From contig NZ_MVHJ01000008.1 in NCBI RefSeq assembly GCF_002086115.1, forward strand, positions 176,268-240,267: a stretch of DNA of 64,000 nt, in the 5' to 3' direction. The position numbers were made by a program, and so were the translations under genes. The notes under the pieces were generated by a model. It was not told the DNA's origin, did no database searches, and was given only the letters and a program-made list of their open reading frames with translations. Positions 48,353 through 56,780 of this stretch are shown here, one piece after another (positions within the stretch are counted from its first letter, which is position 1; every line of letters starts with the position of its first letter). The stretch is from Mycolicibacterium bacteremicum. GTDB taxonomy: Bacteria > Actinomycetota > Actinomycetes > Mycobacteriales > Mycobacteriaceae.

Positions 48353-50035
48353 CTAGAACGGCGGGTCGCCGTCGAGGGCGATCTGTAGTGCGTTGCGAGC
48401 ACGTTCGGCGTTGATGCGGTATTCGCGGTCCTGTTTTCGGGTGCGTTGTCGCGTGGGCAGGGTGGGCTCACGGTCATCGTGGTCGATGAGGCTGATATGT
48501 CGGGTCCTCGGTATGGCGGTCCGAATGGTGTTGTGCGGGAACAGAACTGACGCCAGCGGCCTGGTGGTGTACGTGTGACCGGTGGGTGCCGTCCACGTCG
48601 TCGAGCCGTCCGCGTGGGCGGCTGGTGCCCAGCCGGTGTTCAGGGTCTTGATGAGGTGATGCTCGCGGCAGTAGGGCCGCAGATTGCCGGGGTGGGTGGC
48701 GCCGGCCGGCCACGGGGTGAGGTGGTCGAGATCGGCTTTGTGCGCGGGTCGCCCGCAGCCGGGGAAGGCGCACGTCATGGCGGTCATCCGGACGTATGCC
48801 GAGAGCTTGGCCGACGGGCGGTATCGGTTTTCGGAGCCCAGCTCGGCGGGATTACTCAGGGGCCGGACTTTCGCGCCGGTGTTGATGAGTTCGGTGAGCA
48901 GGTGGGCCGGAATGATGGCGCCATCCAAGGAGATGCCGGCTCCGGCACCGGGCGGGGTGGACCGCGCTGCGGGTGCGGCCGGTGGCCTTTCGGGCGTGGG
49001 TGTGGTCGGCGGACCCGGGTGCACGGGTCTGCCGGCTGCTGCCGGTCCGGGGGTTTGTGCCGCCGGTGCAGCAGGTGGCCGTGATGGGGCTTCGGTGCCC
49101 GGCTCGGCTGCAGGTTCATCAGGGCCTTCTGCTTCCGGCGCCGCTTCGTCTCGGGTGTCTTCGGGTGTGGATGGTGCCGGCCCGTCCGGCCCGGGTCCCG
49201 TCGCGGGCTCGGCACCCTCTCCGGCGTCGGGATTCTGACCGGTAAGCACGTAGATGGTGACCGCGCCCGACCGCGGGTCTTTGCCCGAGCCGGCGCAACT
49301 GCTGTCACCGCACAGGCAGGTGAGCCGGTCAGCGCCGGCTGCCAACGCGGCGATGGCGTCGACGCGGCGTTCCCGTTTGGTGCGGGGATCGTTGGCGCAG
49401 ACGCCGTCGGCCAACTCATCGGCGCGGGCATCGGTGATCTTGGCGTCGGTGGTGCGCATCCGCCCCCAGAAGGACACGACACCGTCGGGGTCGTCCTTGT
49501 CACCGAATTCGATGTAGCGGTCCTTGGCCGCAGTCTTGGACCGGATGACCGCCAGCGGATCGTATTTGTGGACCCAGAAGTCGACGGCCGCGGTCAGCGC
49601 GTTCTCCGACAGCATGCCGAACCCGTGGGCGTTCTCGGCAATCCCGGCATCGATCGAGGCCAACGCGTCAGGGTCGGTGACCAGATGGGTGCGCCAGGTG
49701 ATCGCGCTGATCACCTTGGCCGAGATCGCCCCGGTGCCGAACACGGCCGCGGTCCGCGGCAGCCGCTCACGCAGCGCGACCCCGATGCGCATCTGGGTGT
49801 TGGCGCCGTGCGGCCCGAGGTTGCAGGCCGCGCCGACCTGGGCCTTGGCGTGGGCCCAGCCGTCGATCAGCTTCAATGCCGAGGCGTCATCCTCGTCATC
49901 GCACCAGCGGGCGGTGGCCTCGGCGATCAACGCCAACCGGCGCGCGGCGGCCGCCGCCTCGGCCTGCGTCTCGGCGGTGATCGCGGACGTCAGCGCCTCG
50001 TCGCTGAGCCCCCGCAGTGCCGAACGTTCGAACAT
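48353..50035 (-). CDS. DUF222/HNH endonuclease-domain protein, 13E12 family, SOS-controlled
   Basis: 560 residues from the ATG at 50035. The N-terminal DUF222 domain covers about 1-300. A Pro/Ala/Gly-rich linker of roughly 110 residues follows. The C-terminal HNH domain reads CAFPGCGRPAHKADLDHLTPW, then HPGNLRPYCREHH, with the Cys pairs of a zinc-binding HNH. The 13E12 proteins of M. tuberculosis are part of a repeated family, several of them DNA-damage-inducible. A near-consensus LexA box covers this start codon. No attachment sites or integrase are nearby. Cellular role unknown; nuclease activity is inferred from the domain. Confidence 0.88.
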   Translation of the reverse strand: MFERSALRGLSDEALTSAITAETQAEAAAAARRLALIAEATARWCDDEDDASALKLIDGWAHAKAQVGAACNLGPHGANTQMRIGVALRERLPRTAAVFGTGAISAKVISAITWRTHLVTDPDALASIDAGIAENAHGFGMLSENALTAAVDFWVHKYDPLAVIRSKTAAKDRYIEFGDKDDPDGVVSFWGRMRTTDAKITDARADELADGVCANDPRTKRERRVDAIAALAAGADRLTCLCGDSSCAGSGKDPRSGAVTIYVLTGQNPDAGEGAEPATGPGPDGPAPSTPEDTRDEAAPEAEGPDEPAAEPGTEAPSRPPAAPAAQTPGPAAAGRPVHPGPPTTPTPERPPAAPAARSTPPGAGAGISLDGAIIPAHLLTELINTGAKVRPLSNPAELGSENRYRPSAKLSAYVRMTAMTCAFPGCGRPAHKADLDHLTPWPAGATHPGNLRPYCREHHLIKTLNTGWAPAAHADGSTTWTAPTGHTYTTRPLASVLFPHNTIRTAIPRTRHISLIDHDDREPTLPTRQRTRKQDREYRINAERARNALQIALDGDPPF

Positions 50036-50043
50036 GTGTTCTA
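50028..50043 (-). promoter_or_regulatory. SOS (LexA) box over the HNH gene start
   Basis: TCGAACATGTGTTCTA matches the mycobacterial LexA box TCGAAC-N4-GTTCGA at 11 of 12 defined positions. An adjoining GAACGTTC palindrome (50022-50029) adds a half-site. The box includes the start codon (50033-50035). On the minus strand TATAGA (50045-50040) forms a -10 box just ahead, so LexA would block transcription start. Confidence 0.72.
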
Positions 50044-50154
50044 TAGTACTCAGGGTGCCGACAAGTGCTTTTGGGTTCCAAATCCCCAGGTCAAAGGGTC
50101 GGAAGACGCGGCATCGCAATCAAGCCGCCCAGCGATGACACCCGCGCCGCGCAC

Positions 50155-50182
50155 AAAAAAAGGGAAGGCATGTCGCCTTCCC
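50155..50182 (-). terminator. intrinsic terminator-like hairpin with U-tract (minus strand)
   Basis: GGGAAGGC (50162-50169) pairs perfectly with GCCTTCCC (50175-50182) around a 5-base loop. Read on the minus strand the hairpin is followed by seven Ts (50161-50155). This is a textbook Rho-independent terminator, rare in mycobacteria. It faces the HNH gene and would stop leftward transcripts that begin near the rifamycin-associated element. Confidence 0.6.
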
Positions 50183-50205
50183 CCTCTCACTTTACCGCGC
50201 ACCCC

Positions 50206-50224
50206 GGGGCTTGCGGCAAGGCCC
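50206..50224 (+). promoter_or_regulatory. rifamycin-associated element (RAE)
   Basis: GGGGCTTGCGGCAAGGCCC is a 19-bp imperfect inverted repeat (CTTGC-G-GCAAG core with GGG/CCC flanks). It agrees, from memory, with the RAE described upstream of rifamycin-inactivating genes (rph, arr, rgt, rox) and of helR in actinomycetes. It stands 50 bp before a glycosyltransferase-HelR operon, in the expected orientation and context. Confidence 0.75.
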
Positions 50225-50274
50225 CGGGGATGCCGCAGTATCGCTGTCCTCGAACACAATTCAGGGGGAAACAC

Positions 50275-51456
50275 GTGCGCGTACTGCTCTACACATTCGG
50301 CTCTCGCGGGGATATCGAGCCGCTGCTGGCCCTGGCCATCGCACTGCGTGAACAGGGTGCCGACGCCGTGTTCTGTGCGCCGCCGGACTTCGCCGAGTTC
50401 CTCGCCGCCCACGACATGGACCACATACCCACCGGCCCGTCGGTGCATGAACTGGTCCACGTCCGCAAGGCCACCCATGCGGACGCGCCGGCTCTGGCCG
50501 CGGAACTGGTCGCCACCCAGTTCGGCACGCTGCGCACCGCGCAGTGGTGCGACGCCATCGTCGGCACCGGTCTGATGCCGGCGGGTATGCGTTCGGTGGC
50601 CGAACTGGCCGGAATTCCGTACATCTGCGCGGTGTTGACCCCGCACGTGCTGCCCTCACCGCATCACCGTCCGTTACCGCGGCCGGGTAAGCCGTTCCCG
50701 GAGGGCCTCACCGACAATGCCCGGCTGTGGGAGCTGGATGCCGAGAAGGTGCAGGTCCTCTATGGCCCGGCCGTCAACGAGCATCGCGCGAAGGCCGGTC
50801 TCGAGCCGGTGCCCGACGTCCGCGACCACACCTTCACCGACACCCCGTGGCTGGCCGTCGACCCGGTGCTCTGCCCGTGGCCGCCGGCACCGAACATTCA
50901 TCCGGTCCAGACCGGCGCCTGGATCACACCCGACCACCGGCCGCTGCCCGGTGACCTGCAGGCGTTCCTGGACGACGGACCCGAACCCGTCTACGCCGGT
51001 TTCGGCAGTGTGACCGCGCCCGAGAATGCCGCCCGCACCGCCATCGAGGCCATCCGCAGCCACGGCCGGCGCATCGTGCTGGGCAGCGGCTGGGCCGGTC
51101 TGACGAGCACCGACGCGGACTGCTTCGTGGTCGGCGAGGTCAACCAGCAGGCGCTGTTCGGCCGCGTCGCGGCGGTCATCCACCACGGCGGTGCGGGTAC
51201 CACCACCACGGCCGCGGCGGCCGGCGTCCCACAGGTGGTGGTGCCGCAGATCGTCGATCAGCCGTACTTCGCCCGTCGCGTCGCCGAGCTGGGGGTCGGC
51301 GCCGCCCACGACGGACCCGCGCCGACGGTGAACACACTCGCCGAAGCGCTTACGCTGGTACTGCACCCCGAGATGCGCGTCCGCGCGAGCGCACTCGCCC
51401 GCACCATCGACACCGACGGAGCGAGCACCGCCGCGGAGATGCTGCTGAACGCGTGA
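50275..51456 (+). CDS. GT1-family glycosyltransferase, candidate rifamycin glycosyltransferase (Rgt-like)
   Basis: 393 residues from the GTG at 50275, with AGGGGGAA 5 bp upstream; in-frame sequence further upstream contains the RAE and is not coding. The N-terminal Rossmann domain begins VRVLLYTFGSRGDIEP. The C-terminal donor-binding signature is HHGGAGTTTTAAAAGVPQVVVP near 300-321. It resembles antibiotic and glycopeptidolipid glycosyltransferases (GtfE, Rv1524, Rv1526c types). The RAE and the coupled HelR gene suggest it glycosylates rifamycins, as shown for Rgt in other actinomycetes. A glycolipid substrate remains possible. The stop overlaps helR by 4 bp. Confidence 0.85.
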   Translation: MRVLLYTFGSRGDIEPLLALAIALREQGADAVFCAPPDFAEFLAAHDMDHIPTGPSVHELVHVRKATHADAPALAAELVATQFGTLRTAQWCDAIVGTGLMPAGMRSVAELAGIPYICAVLTPHVLPSPHHRPLPRPGKPFPEGLTDNARLWELDAEKVQVLYGPAVNEHRAKAGLEPVPDVRDHTFTDTPWLAVDPVLCPWPPAPNIHPVQTGAWITPDHRPLPGDLQAFLDDGPEPVYAGFGSVTAPENAARTAIEAIRSHGRRIVLGSGWAGLTSTDADCFVVGEVNQQALFGRVAAVIHHGGAGTTTTAAAAGVPQVVVPQIVDQPYFARRVAELGVGAAHDGPAPTVNTLAEALTLVLHPEMRVRASALARTIDTDGASTAAEMLLNA

Positions 51457-53669
51457 CAGAAACTATTCGAATCAACAAGGGGCACATGACTTCCCACGAG
51501 TACGAAGCGGAACTGCTCGCCGAGCGGCAGTACGTCGCCGCTCTCTACGCACGACTGGACAACGAGCGCAAACGGGCCGACGAGCGCTACCGCGCCGCGC
51601 TGCGCGGTGATATCGACAAACAGGACGGCGCGACGCTGGTGCAGCGGGACGCCGATGTGCGCGCACTGGCCGGCGAGGTCAGCCGCCTCGACGTGGCCGA
51701 CAGCGGACTGTGCTTCGGCCAACTGGAGAGCACCGAGGGTGAGCGGTCCTATATCGGCCGGATCGGGTTGTTCGACAATGCGAACGACTACGAACCGCTG
51801 CTGCTGGATTGGCGCGCACCCGCCGCGCGCGCGTTCTACGTCGCCACCGCCGCGCACCCCGAAGGCATGCGGCGGCGCCGCCAGTTCCACACCCGCGGGC
51901 GCGATGTCCTGGACTTCACCGACGAGGTTCTCGGCCGGCCCGGTCCGGACGGCGGGCTCGAAACCTCCAGCGATGCCGCTTTGCTGGCCGCGGTCAACGC
52001 CCCGCGCACCGAGGGCATGAGCGATATCGTCGCCACCATCCAGGCCGAGCAGGACGAGATCATCCGGCTCGAACACCCCGGCGTCCTGGTCATCGAGGGC
52101 GGGCCGGGCACCGGCAAGACCGTCGTCGCGCTGCACCGCGTCGCCTACCTGCTCTACACCCAGCGGGAGCGGATGGAACGCCACGGTGTGTTGGTCATCG
52201 GCCCGAGCCCGGCGTTTCTCAACCATGTGGGCCGGGTGTTGCCCTCCCTCGGCGAGACCAACGTGGTGTTCCTGACCACCGGCGAGCTGTTCCCCGGTGT
52301 CCGCACCACGGCCGAGGACAGCCCGGAGGCCGCCCGGATCAAGGGCTCCCTGAGCATGCTGGACATCCTCAAAGCCGCGATCGCCGACCGGCAGCGCACC
52401 CCCGAGGAGCCGCTGGAGATCAAGCTGGCCGATGTCACGGTGGCCATCAACGCCGAGACCGCCGAATGGGCCATCCAGGAGGCACGCGAGACCGGGCTGC
52501 CGCACAACGATGCCCGCACCACCTTCGTCGACGTCATCACCTGGGTGCTCACCGAGCGGGCGATCGCGCGGATCGGCAAGGGGTGGCTGAGCCGTGAGGA
52601 CAAGCAGGCCTGGGAGCACCTGCGTTCGGAGTTGCTCGACGAACTCGACGACCACGAGGGCCTGGCCAAGGCGCTGAACCAGTTGTGGCCCGAGCTCACC
52701 CCGCAGGCGCTGCTGTCCGGCCTCTACGAATCGCCGCAGCGCCTGGCCGCCGCCGGGGCCGACCAGGCGTTGTACCGCGCCGACGGCGCCGCCTGGACGG
52801 TCGCCGATGTGCCGCTGCTCGACGAACTGGTCGACCTGCTGGGCGGGATCAAGGTCGACCAGGCCGCCGAGCGAGAACGCCAGGAGGAACAGGCCTACGC
52901 CGCCGGCGTGCTCGACCTGATGGTGGCCCGCGAGGACCTGATGGACGACGAGGACCATCTGATCGCCGCGGACCTGATCGACGCCGAGGAGCTCGCCGAC
53001 CGGTTCACCGAGCGCGACACCCGTGATCTCGCCGAGCGCGCCGCCGCCGACCGGGAGTGGACCTACCGCCACGTCGTCGTCGACGAGGCGCAGGAGCTGT
53101 CCGAGATGGACTGGCGGGTACTGATGCGGCGCTGCCCCAGCCGGTCGTTCACGATCGTCGGCGACCTGGCGCAACGGCGCAGCGCGGCGGGCGCCACCGC
53201 GTGGGCCGACATGCTCAAGCCCTACGCCGCCGACCGCTGGGTCTACCGGCCGCTGACCGTCAACTACCGCACCCCGGCCGAGATCATGGCCGTTGCGGCC
53301 GCGGTGCTCGCGGAGTTCGCGCCGACCGTGCAGCCGCCGGAATCGGTGCGGCCCTGCGGGGTGCAGCCGTGGGCCAGGCAGGTATCCGAGGGCGAACTCG
53401 CCTCGGCCATCCAGGATTTCATCGACGAGGAGGCCACCCGCGAGGGCACCAGCGTGGTCATCGGGCCGCCCGGCATACCCGGCACGGTGACCGCCGCGCA
53501 CACCAAGGGCCTGGAATTCGACGCCGTGCTGGTGGTCGCACCCGAGCAGATCCTGGCCGACGGGCCGCGCGGTGCGGCCGAGCTGTACGTCGCGCTGACC
53601 CGGGCCACCCAACGCCTGGGGGTGCTGCACCTCGGTGCGCTGCCGCCGGCGCTGGAGCTCTTGACCTGA
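51453..53669 (+). CDS. helR: HelD/HelR-family RNA-polymerase-associated helicase-like ATPase
   Basis: 738 residues, the size of mycobacterial class II HelD. An N-terminal coiled coil (about 12-75) reaches the secondary channel in known structures. Walker A GGPGTGKT is near 216-223, Walker B VVVDEAQELS near 540, GLEFD near 686 and motif VI YVALTRATQ near 711. An acidic stretch (MDDEDHL near 497-503) corresponds to the loop that enters the primary channel. HelD-type proteins free RNA polymerase from nucleic acids; HelR versions also displace rifamycins and give resistance. The GTG overlaps the glycosyltransferase stop, so the pair is translationally coupled. The RAE favours HelR. Confidence 0.88.
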   Translation: MTETIRINKGHMTSHEYEAELLAERQYVAALYARLDNERKRADERYRAALRGDIDKQDGATLVQRDADVRALAGEVSRLDVADSGLCFGQLESTEGERSYIGRIGLFDNANDYEPLLLDWRAPAARAFYVATAAHPEGMRRRRQFHTRGRDVLDFTDEVLGRPGPDGGLETSSDAALLAAVNAPRTEGMSDIVATIQAEQDEIIRLEHPGVLVIEGGPGTGKTVVALHRVAYLLYTQRERMERHGVLVIGPSPAFLNHVGRVLPSLGETNVVFLTTGELFPGVRTTAEDSPEAARIKGSLSMLDILKAAIADRQRTPEEPLEIKLADVTVAINAETAEWAIQEARETGLPHNDARTTFVDVITWVLTERAIARIGKGWLSREDKQAWEHLRSELLDELDDHEGLAKALNQLWPELTPQALLSGLYESPQRLAAAGADQALYRADGAAWTVADVPLLDELVDLLGGIKVDQAAERERQEEQAYAAGVLDLMVAREDLMDDEDHLIAADLIDAEELADRFTERDTRDLAERAAADREWTYRHVVVDEAQELSEMDWRVLMRRCPSRSFTIVGDLAQRRSAAGATAWADMLKPYAADRWVYRPLTVNYRTPAEIMAVAAAVLAEFAPTVQPPESVRPCGVQPWARQVSEGELASAIQDFIDEEATREGTSVVIGPPGIPGTVTAAHTKGLEFDAVLVVAPEQILADGPRGAAELYVALTRATQRLGVLHLGALPPALELLT

Positions 53670-53691
53670 ACGGTCATTGAGGTTCTACCGT
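53661..53691 (+). promoter_or_regulatory. sigma-A-type promoter for the LLM oxidoreductase gene
   Basis: TTGACC (53661-53666) and TACCGT (53686-53691), spaced 19 bp, with the ATG 7 bp after the -10 box. This fits a leaderless transcript. The -35 overlaps the helR stop codon. Confidence 0.45.
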
Positions 53692-53698
53692 CGGGCTC

Positions 53699-54487
53699 AT
53701 GACGCCGACGATCGGGCTGGCCAGCAGCCTGCCGTACACCGAGGACGCCGCAGCCGTCGCCGAGGAGGCCCGCCGCACCGAGGATCTGGGCTACGCGACG
53801 CTGTGGCGCTCCGGTGTGCTGCCCATGGTCGCCGCCGCGGTGCGTGCCACTTCGGCGATTCCGGTCGCCACCGGCATCATCCCGGTCTCGCGGGTTCCGG
53901 CCGCCGAGGTGATCACGCTGCACGGTGAACTGCCGCCCGGCCGGTTCCGGGTTGGCCTGGGCGGGGCGCAGGGACCGACACCGCTGGCCACCATGCGCAG
54001 CTATCTCGACGAACTCGAGGCGGCCGGCGTCGCGGCCGACGTGCTGGCCGCGTTGGGACCCAACATGCTTGCGCTGGCCCGGGATCGCGCCGGCGGCGCC
54101 TATCCGTACCTGGTGACCCCGCGGTACGTCGCCGACGCCCGGACCGTCCTGGGACCGGACAAGCAGCTGTCGGTGCTGCTGATGGTCATCCCGTCGACCG
54201 ACCGCGACACCGTGCGGGCCGCAGCCGAGAAGCCGCTGGCCTTCCTGGCCGGGCCGCCGGGTGGATATCGGCGAAACCTGTTGCGTCAGGGCTTCTCCGA
54301 GACCGATATCGATCAGGTCAGCGATCGGCTGCTGGATGGGATCACCGCCGCGGGCGAGCCGGACCAGATCGCCGAGCGCATCGCCCGATACCACGCGGCC
54401 GGCGCCGATCAGGTGGTGCTGCGCATCCTCGGCGTCGACGACATCGCCGAGTGGCAGACGAAACTGGCTGCCGCTCTGCTGAATTAG
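53699..54487 (+). CDS. LLM-class (luciferase-like) F420/flavin-dependent oxidoreductase
   Basis: 262 residues, a TIM-barrel luciferase-like monooxygenase fold (TPTIGLASSLPYTED start; GRFRVGLGGAQGPTPLATM near 81-99). It is shorter than typical 300-350-residue members and belongs to the small mycobacterial TIGR03620-like group. Cofactor is probably F420, which mycobacteria make. Its own promoter overlaps the helR end, so it may be regulated separately. Whether it acts on drugs is unknown. The stop overlaps the convergent membrane gene by 4 bp. Confidence 0.85.
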   Translation: MTPTIGLASSLPYTEDAAAVAEEARRTEDLGYATLWRSGVLPMVAAAVRATSAIPVATGIIPVSRVPAAEVITLHGELPPGRFRVGLGGAQGPTPLATMRSYLDELEAAGVAADVLAALGPNMLALARDRAGGAYPYLVTPRYVADARTVLGPDKQLSVLLMVIPSTDRDTVRAAAEKPLAFLAGPPGGYRRNLLRQGFSETDIDQVSDRLLDGITAAGEPDQIAERIARYHAAGADQVVLRILGVDDIAEWQTKLAAALLN

Positions 54488-54753
54488 GACAGCGCGATCG
54501 CCAGCAGCGCGATCCATCCGACGGTCACCCCGACCGCCGAACCGAGCACGAACCAGCGCCGCACCGGGATCCGGCGCCAGCCCCAGACGGTCGGGGCGAG
54601 ACCGCCGACCGCCACCAGGTTCAGCGCGACGGCCAGCAGCGGGTGGATGCGCAGCAGACCGAGGCCCAGCACCACGATGGCGGTGCCGACCACACCGGCG
54701 ACGAAGGCCGCGACGGTCAGCCCGGTCCCCCAGGGTGTCGCCTCGTTCATCAC
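54484..54753 (-). CDS. DUF2537-like small membrane protein (Rv0882-type)
   Basis: 89 residues, three hydrophobic segments (about 9-32, 38-58, 66-87) and a conserved APTVWGWRRIPVRRW middle loop. Corresponds to Rv0882. Its start overlaps the stop of the SpoU methyltransferase gene by 4 bp; a second Met follows the first, and either may be used. Function unknown. Confidence 0.82.
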   Translation of the reverse strand: MMNEATPWGTGLTVAAFVAGVVGTAIVVLGLGLLRIHPLLAVALNLVAVGGLAPTVWGWRRIPVRRWFVLGSAVGVTVGWIALLAIALS

Positions 54754-55571
54754 TGCAATCTAGCCCGCTCGTAGAAGGCCAGCGCGGCGGCGGTGGCCAC
54801 ATTGAGCGAGTCGGTGCTCCGCGACATCGGGATGCGCACCCGCACATCGGCGGCGCGCATGGTGTGCTCCTTAAGGCCCGGGCCTTCGGCGCCGACCATG
54901 ATCGCCACCTTCTCGTCGGCCAACTCGGCCATCGCCGAGGCCAGCGACGGGGCCGTCGGATTCGGGGTCATGGCCAGGATGCGGAATCCCTTGTCGCGCA
55001 GGTCCTGCAGATCGTCCGGCCAGAATGGCGCCCAGGCGTAGGGCACCAGCAGCGCATGCCCCATCGACACCCGCACCGCGCGCCGGTACAACGGGTCGGC
55101 GCAGCCGGTGCCGAAGACCACCCCGTCGACGCTCAGGCCCGCGGCGTTGCGGAAGATCGAGCCGAGGTTCTCGTGGTCGTTGACGCCCTCCAGGACCGCG
55201 ATGGTGCGGGCATTCTCGGTCACGTCGTCGACCCAGAGTTCGATCGGGCGCGGCGCGGCGGCCAGTACGCCGCGGTTGAGGTGGAAGCCGACGGCCTCGG
55301 CCATCACCTCGCGGCTGACCCGGTAGTACGGTGCGTCGACGCCGTCGAGGTCGGTACCCAGTTCCGTCAGTCGCCGGTCGGTGCCCAGCATCGACCGGGG
55401 CTGGAACCGGGAGGCGATCATGCGCCGCACCACCAGCACACCCTCGGCGATCACCAGCCCCTTGCCGGTGGGCAGGTCAGGGCGTTTGTCCAGACTGTTC
55501 AGATCGCGGAAGTCGTCCAGACGGGGGTCGGCGGGGTCGTCGATATCGATGATCTCGGACAGTTCAGGCAC
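54750..55571 (-). CDS. TrmH/SpoU-family RNA 2'-O-methyltransferase (Rv0881-type)
   Basis: 273 residues from the GTG at 55571. An N-terminal substrate-binding domain covers about 1-115. The SPOUT knot then shows motif 1 [11 protein letters not shown] near 133-143, motif 2 [10 protein letters not shown] near 219-228 and motif 3 [16 protein letters not shown] near 243-258. It transfers a methyl group from SAM to a 2'-hydroxyl of rRNA or tRNA; the target is unknown. It overlaps the MarR gene upstream by 8 bp. Confidence 0.92.
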   Translation of the reverse strand: MPELSEIIDIDDPADPRLDDFRDLNSLDKRPDLPTGKGLVIAEGVLVVRRMIASRFQPRSMLGTDRRLTELGTDLDGVDAPYYRVSREVMAEAVGFHLNRGVLAAAPRPIELWVDDVTENARTIAVLEGVNDHENLGSIFRNAAGLSVDGVVFGTGCADPLYRRAVRVSMGHALLVPYAWAPFWPDDLQDLRDKGFRILAMTPNPTAPSLASAMAELADEKVAIMVGAEGPGLKEHTMRAADVRVRIPMSRSTDSLNVATAAALAFYERARLQ

Positions 55572-55998
55572 CCTCGTCCACGATGGCGAGCATCAGATCC
55601 GCGGCGGCCAGCAGGGTGGCCCGCTCGTCGGCGGTCAGCTCGGCCAGCCGCTGCTGCAACCATTCCCGACTCGCCCGGCGCTCGGCCTCGATCAGTTCGG
55701 TACCGGACCGCGACACCGACACCAGCACCTGCCGACCGTCGTCGGGATGGGCGGTGCGGTCCACGAAACCCAGATCGACCAGCGAGGCGATCACCCGCGT
55801 CATCGACGGCGGCCGGACCCGTTCCCGCGCGGCCAGCGCGCCGGGTGTCATCGGGCCCTCCTTGGCGACCGTGGCCAGCGCCGAGAGCTGGGACAACGAC
55901 ACCGGTGAATCCGGTCGGCGGAACCGCAACTGGCGAGCCAACCGGATCACAGCCAACGACAGATCGCTCGGCAACCGGGCATCGACGTCGTCTGTCAC
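55564..55998 (-). CDS. MarR-family regulator (Rv0880-type)
   Basis: 144 residues from the GTG at 55998, chosen because M. tuberculosis Rv0880 begins at the equivalent position; a TTG 12 bp upstream is the alternative. The winged helix ([19 protein letters not shown]...[18 protein letters not shown], wing [11 protein letters not shown]) is intact. In M. tuberculosis Rv0880 responds to drug-like compounds. It is divergent from the DUF2530 gene, with 44 bp between the starts, and is coupled to the methyltransferase gene. Confidence 0.9.
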   Translation of the reverse strand: MTDDVDARLPSDLSLAVIRLARQLRFRRPDSPVSLSQLSALATVAKEGPMTPGALAARERVRPPSMTRVIASLVDLGFVDRTAHPDDGRQVLVSVSRSGTELIEAERRASREWLQQRLAELTADERATLLAAADLMLAIVDEGA

Positions 55999-56042
55999 AG
56001 GTCCGAACAATACCCAGCGGGCATCGGCTAGGTTGTGAACCG

Positions 56043-56303
56043 ATGGCCGACAACAGCCCCGCCGCCCCGCCGCAGCCGCCGGCCCTGCCGGCGCGGCTGC
56101 TCGATCCGGTACCGGTGATCGTCGTGATCGCGGCGGCCTGGCTGGTCGCGGTGCTACTCGCCTTCACCGTGCCGGACCTGCACCACTGGCGGCCCGTCAC
56201 GGTGGCCGGCCTGGGGGTCGGGCTGCTGGGCACGTCGATATTCCTGCTGCAACGCCGATCCGCCCGCCGCGGCGACCGCGGCGCGCAGCAGGGTCTCACC
56301 TGA
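56043..56303 (+). CDS. DUF2530-like small membrane protein (Rv0879c-type)
   Basis: 86 residues from the ATG at 56043. A Pro-rich start is followed by two membrane helices (about 22-42 and 52-68) and a basic tail ([10 protein letters not shown]). It has the size and position of Rv0879c, divergent from the MarR gene. Function unknown. The SRPBCC gene follows after 21 bp with its own ribosome site. Confidence 0.8.
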   Translation: MADNSPAAPPQPPALPARLLDPVPVIVVIAAAWLVAVLLAFTVPDLHHWRPVTVAGLGVGLLGTSIFLLQRRSARRGDRGAQQGLT

Positions 56304-56324
56304 AACACAAGGAGCACAACGCAT

Positions 56325-56780
56325 ATGGGAGCCCCGCTACTGCAGGCGCAGATCGACATCGACGCGCCGCCGGCGAAGGTGTGGTCACTGATCACGGATT
56401 TCGGCCGGATGCCGGAGTGGAGCCCGCAGACCCGCAAGATGAAGCTGCTGGGCGCGCTGCGGGTGGGCGCCAAGACGGTGAACTTCAACCGGCGGCGGAT
56501 GCTGGTCTGGCCGACCACGAGCACCATCACCGAACTCGACCCCGACCGCAAGCTCACCTTCCGCGTCGACGCCAACGGCACCGAGTGGAGCTATGAGCTC
56601 GAGCCCCGCGAGGGCGGCACCCGGGTGGTGGAGAGCCGGCGCGCCCCCAACGGCATCAAGAAGATCTCCACGGTGCTGGTGGACGCGGCGATGGGCGGCG
56701 TGCCCAATTTCGAGAAGGAACTCGTCGACGGGATGAACCAGACGCTGGCCCGCATCAAGGCCGCCGCCGAAACTAGGTGA
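56325..56780 (+). CDS. SRPBCC-family protein
   Basis: 151 residues with the START-like fold: QAQIDIDAPPAKVWSLITDFGRMPEW near 7-32, a central sheet, and the C-terminal helix ending in AAAETR. AAGGAG is 10 bp before the ATG, slightly long spacing. Probably binds a hydrophobic ligand or acts as a cyclase/dehydrase; no active residue is evident. The last 8 bp overlap the convergent DUF3027 gene. Confidence 0.85.
   Translation: MGAPLLQAQIDIDAPPAKVWSLITDFGRMPEWSPQTRKMKLLGALRVGAKTVNFNRRRMLVWPTTSTITELDPDRKLTFRVDANGTEWSYELEPREGGTRVVESRRAPNGIKKISTVLVDAAMGGVPNFEKELVDGMNQTLARIKAAAETR

Noticed and set aside
48353..50035. Mobile element carrying the HNH gene
   Set aside because: 13E12-type genes are repeated in mycobacteria, but no integrase, terminal repeats or target duplications were found on either side.
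51258..53630. 790-codon minus-strand frame opposite helR
   Set aside because: The plus-strand frame has all helicase motifs and a coupled start; the minus frame has none.
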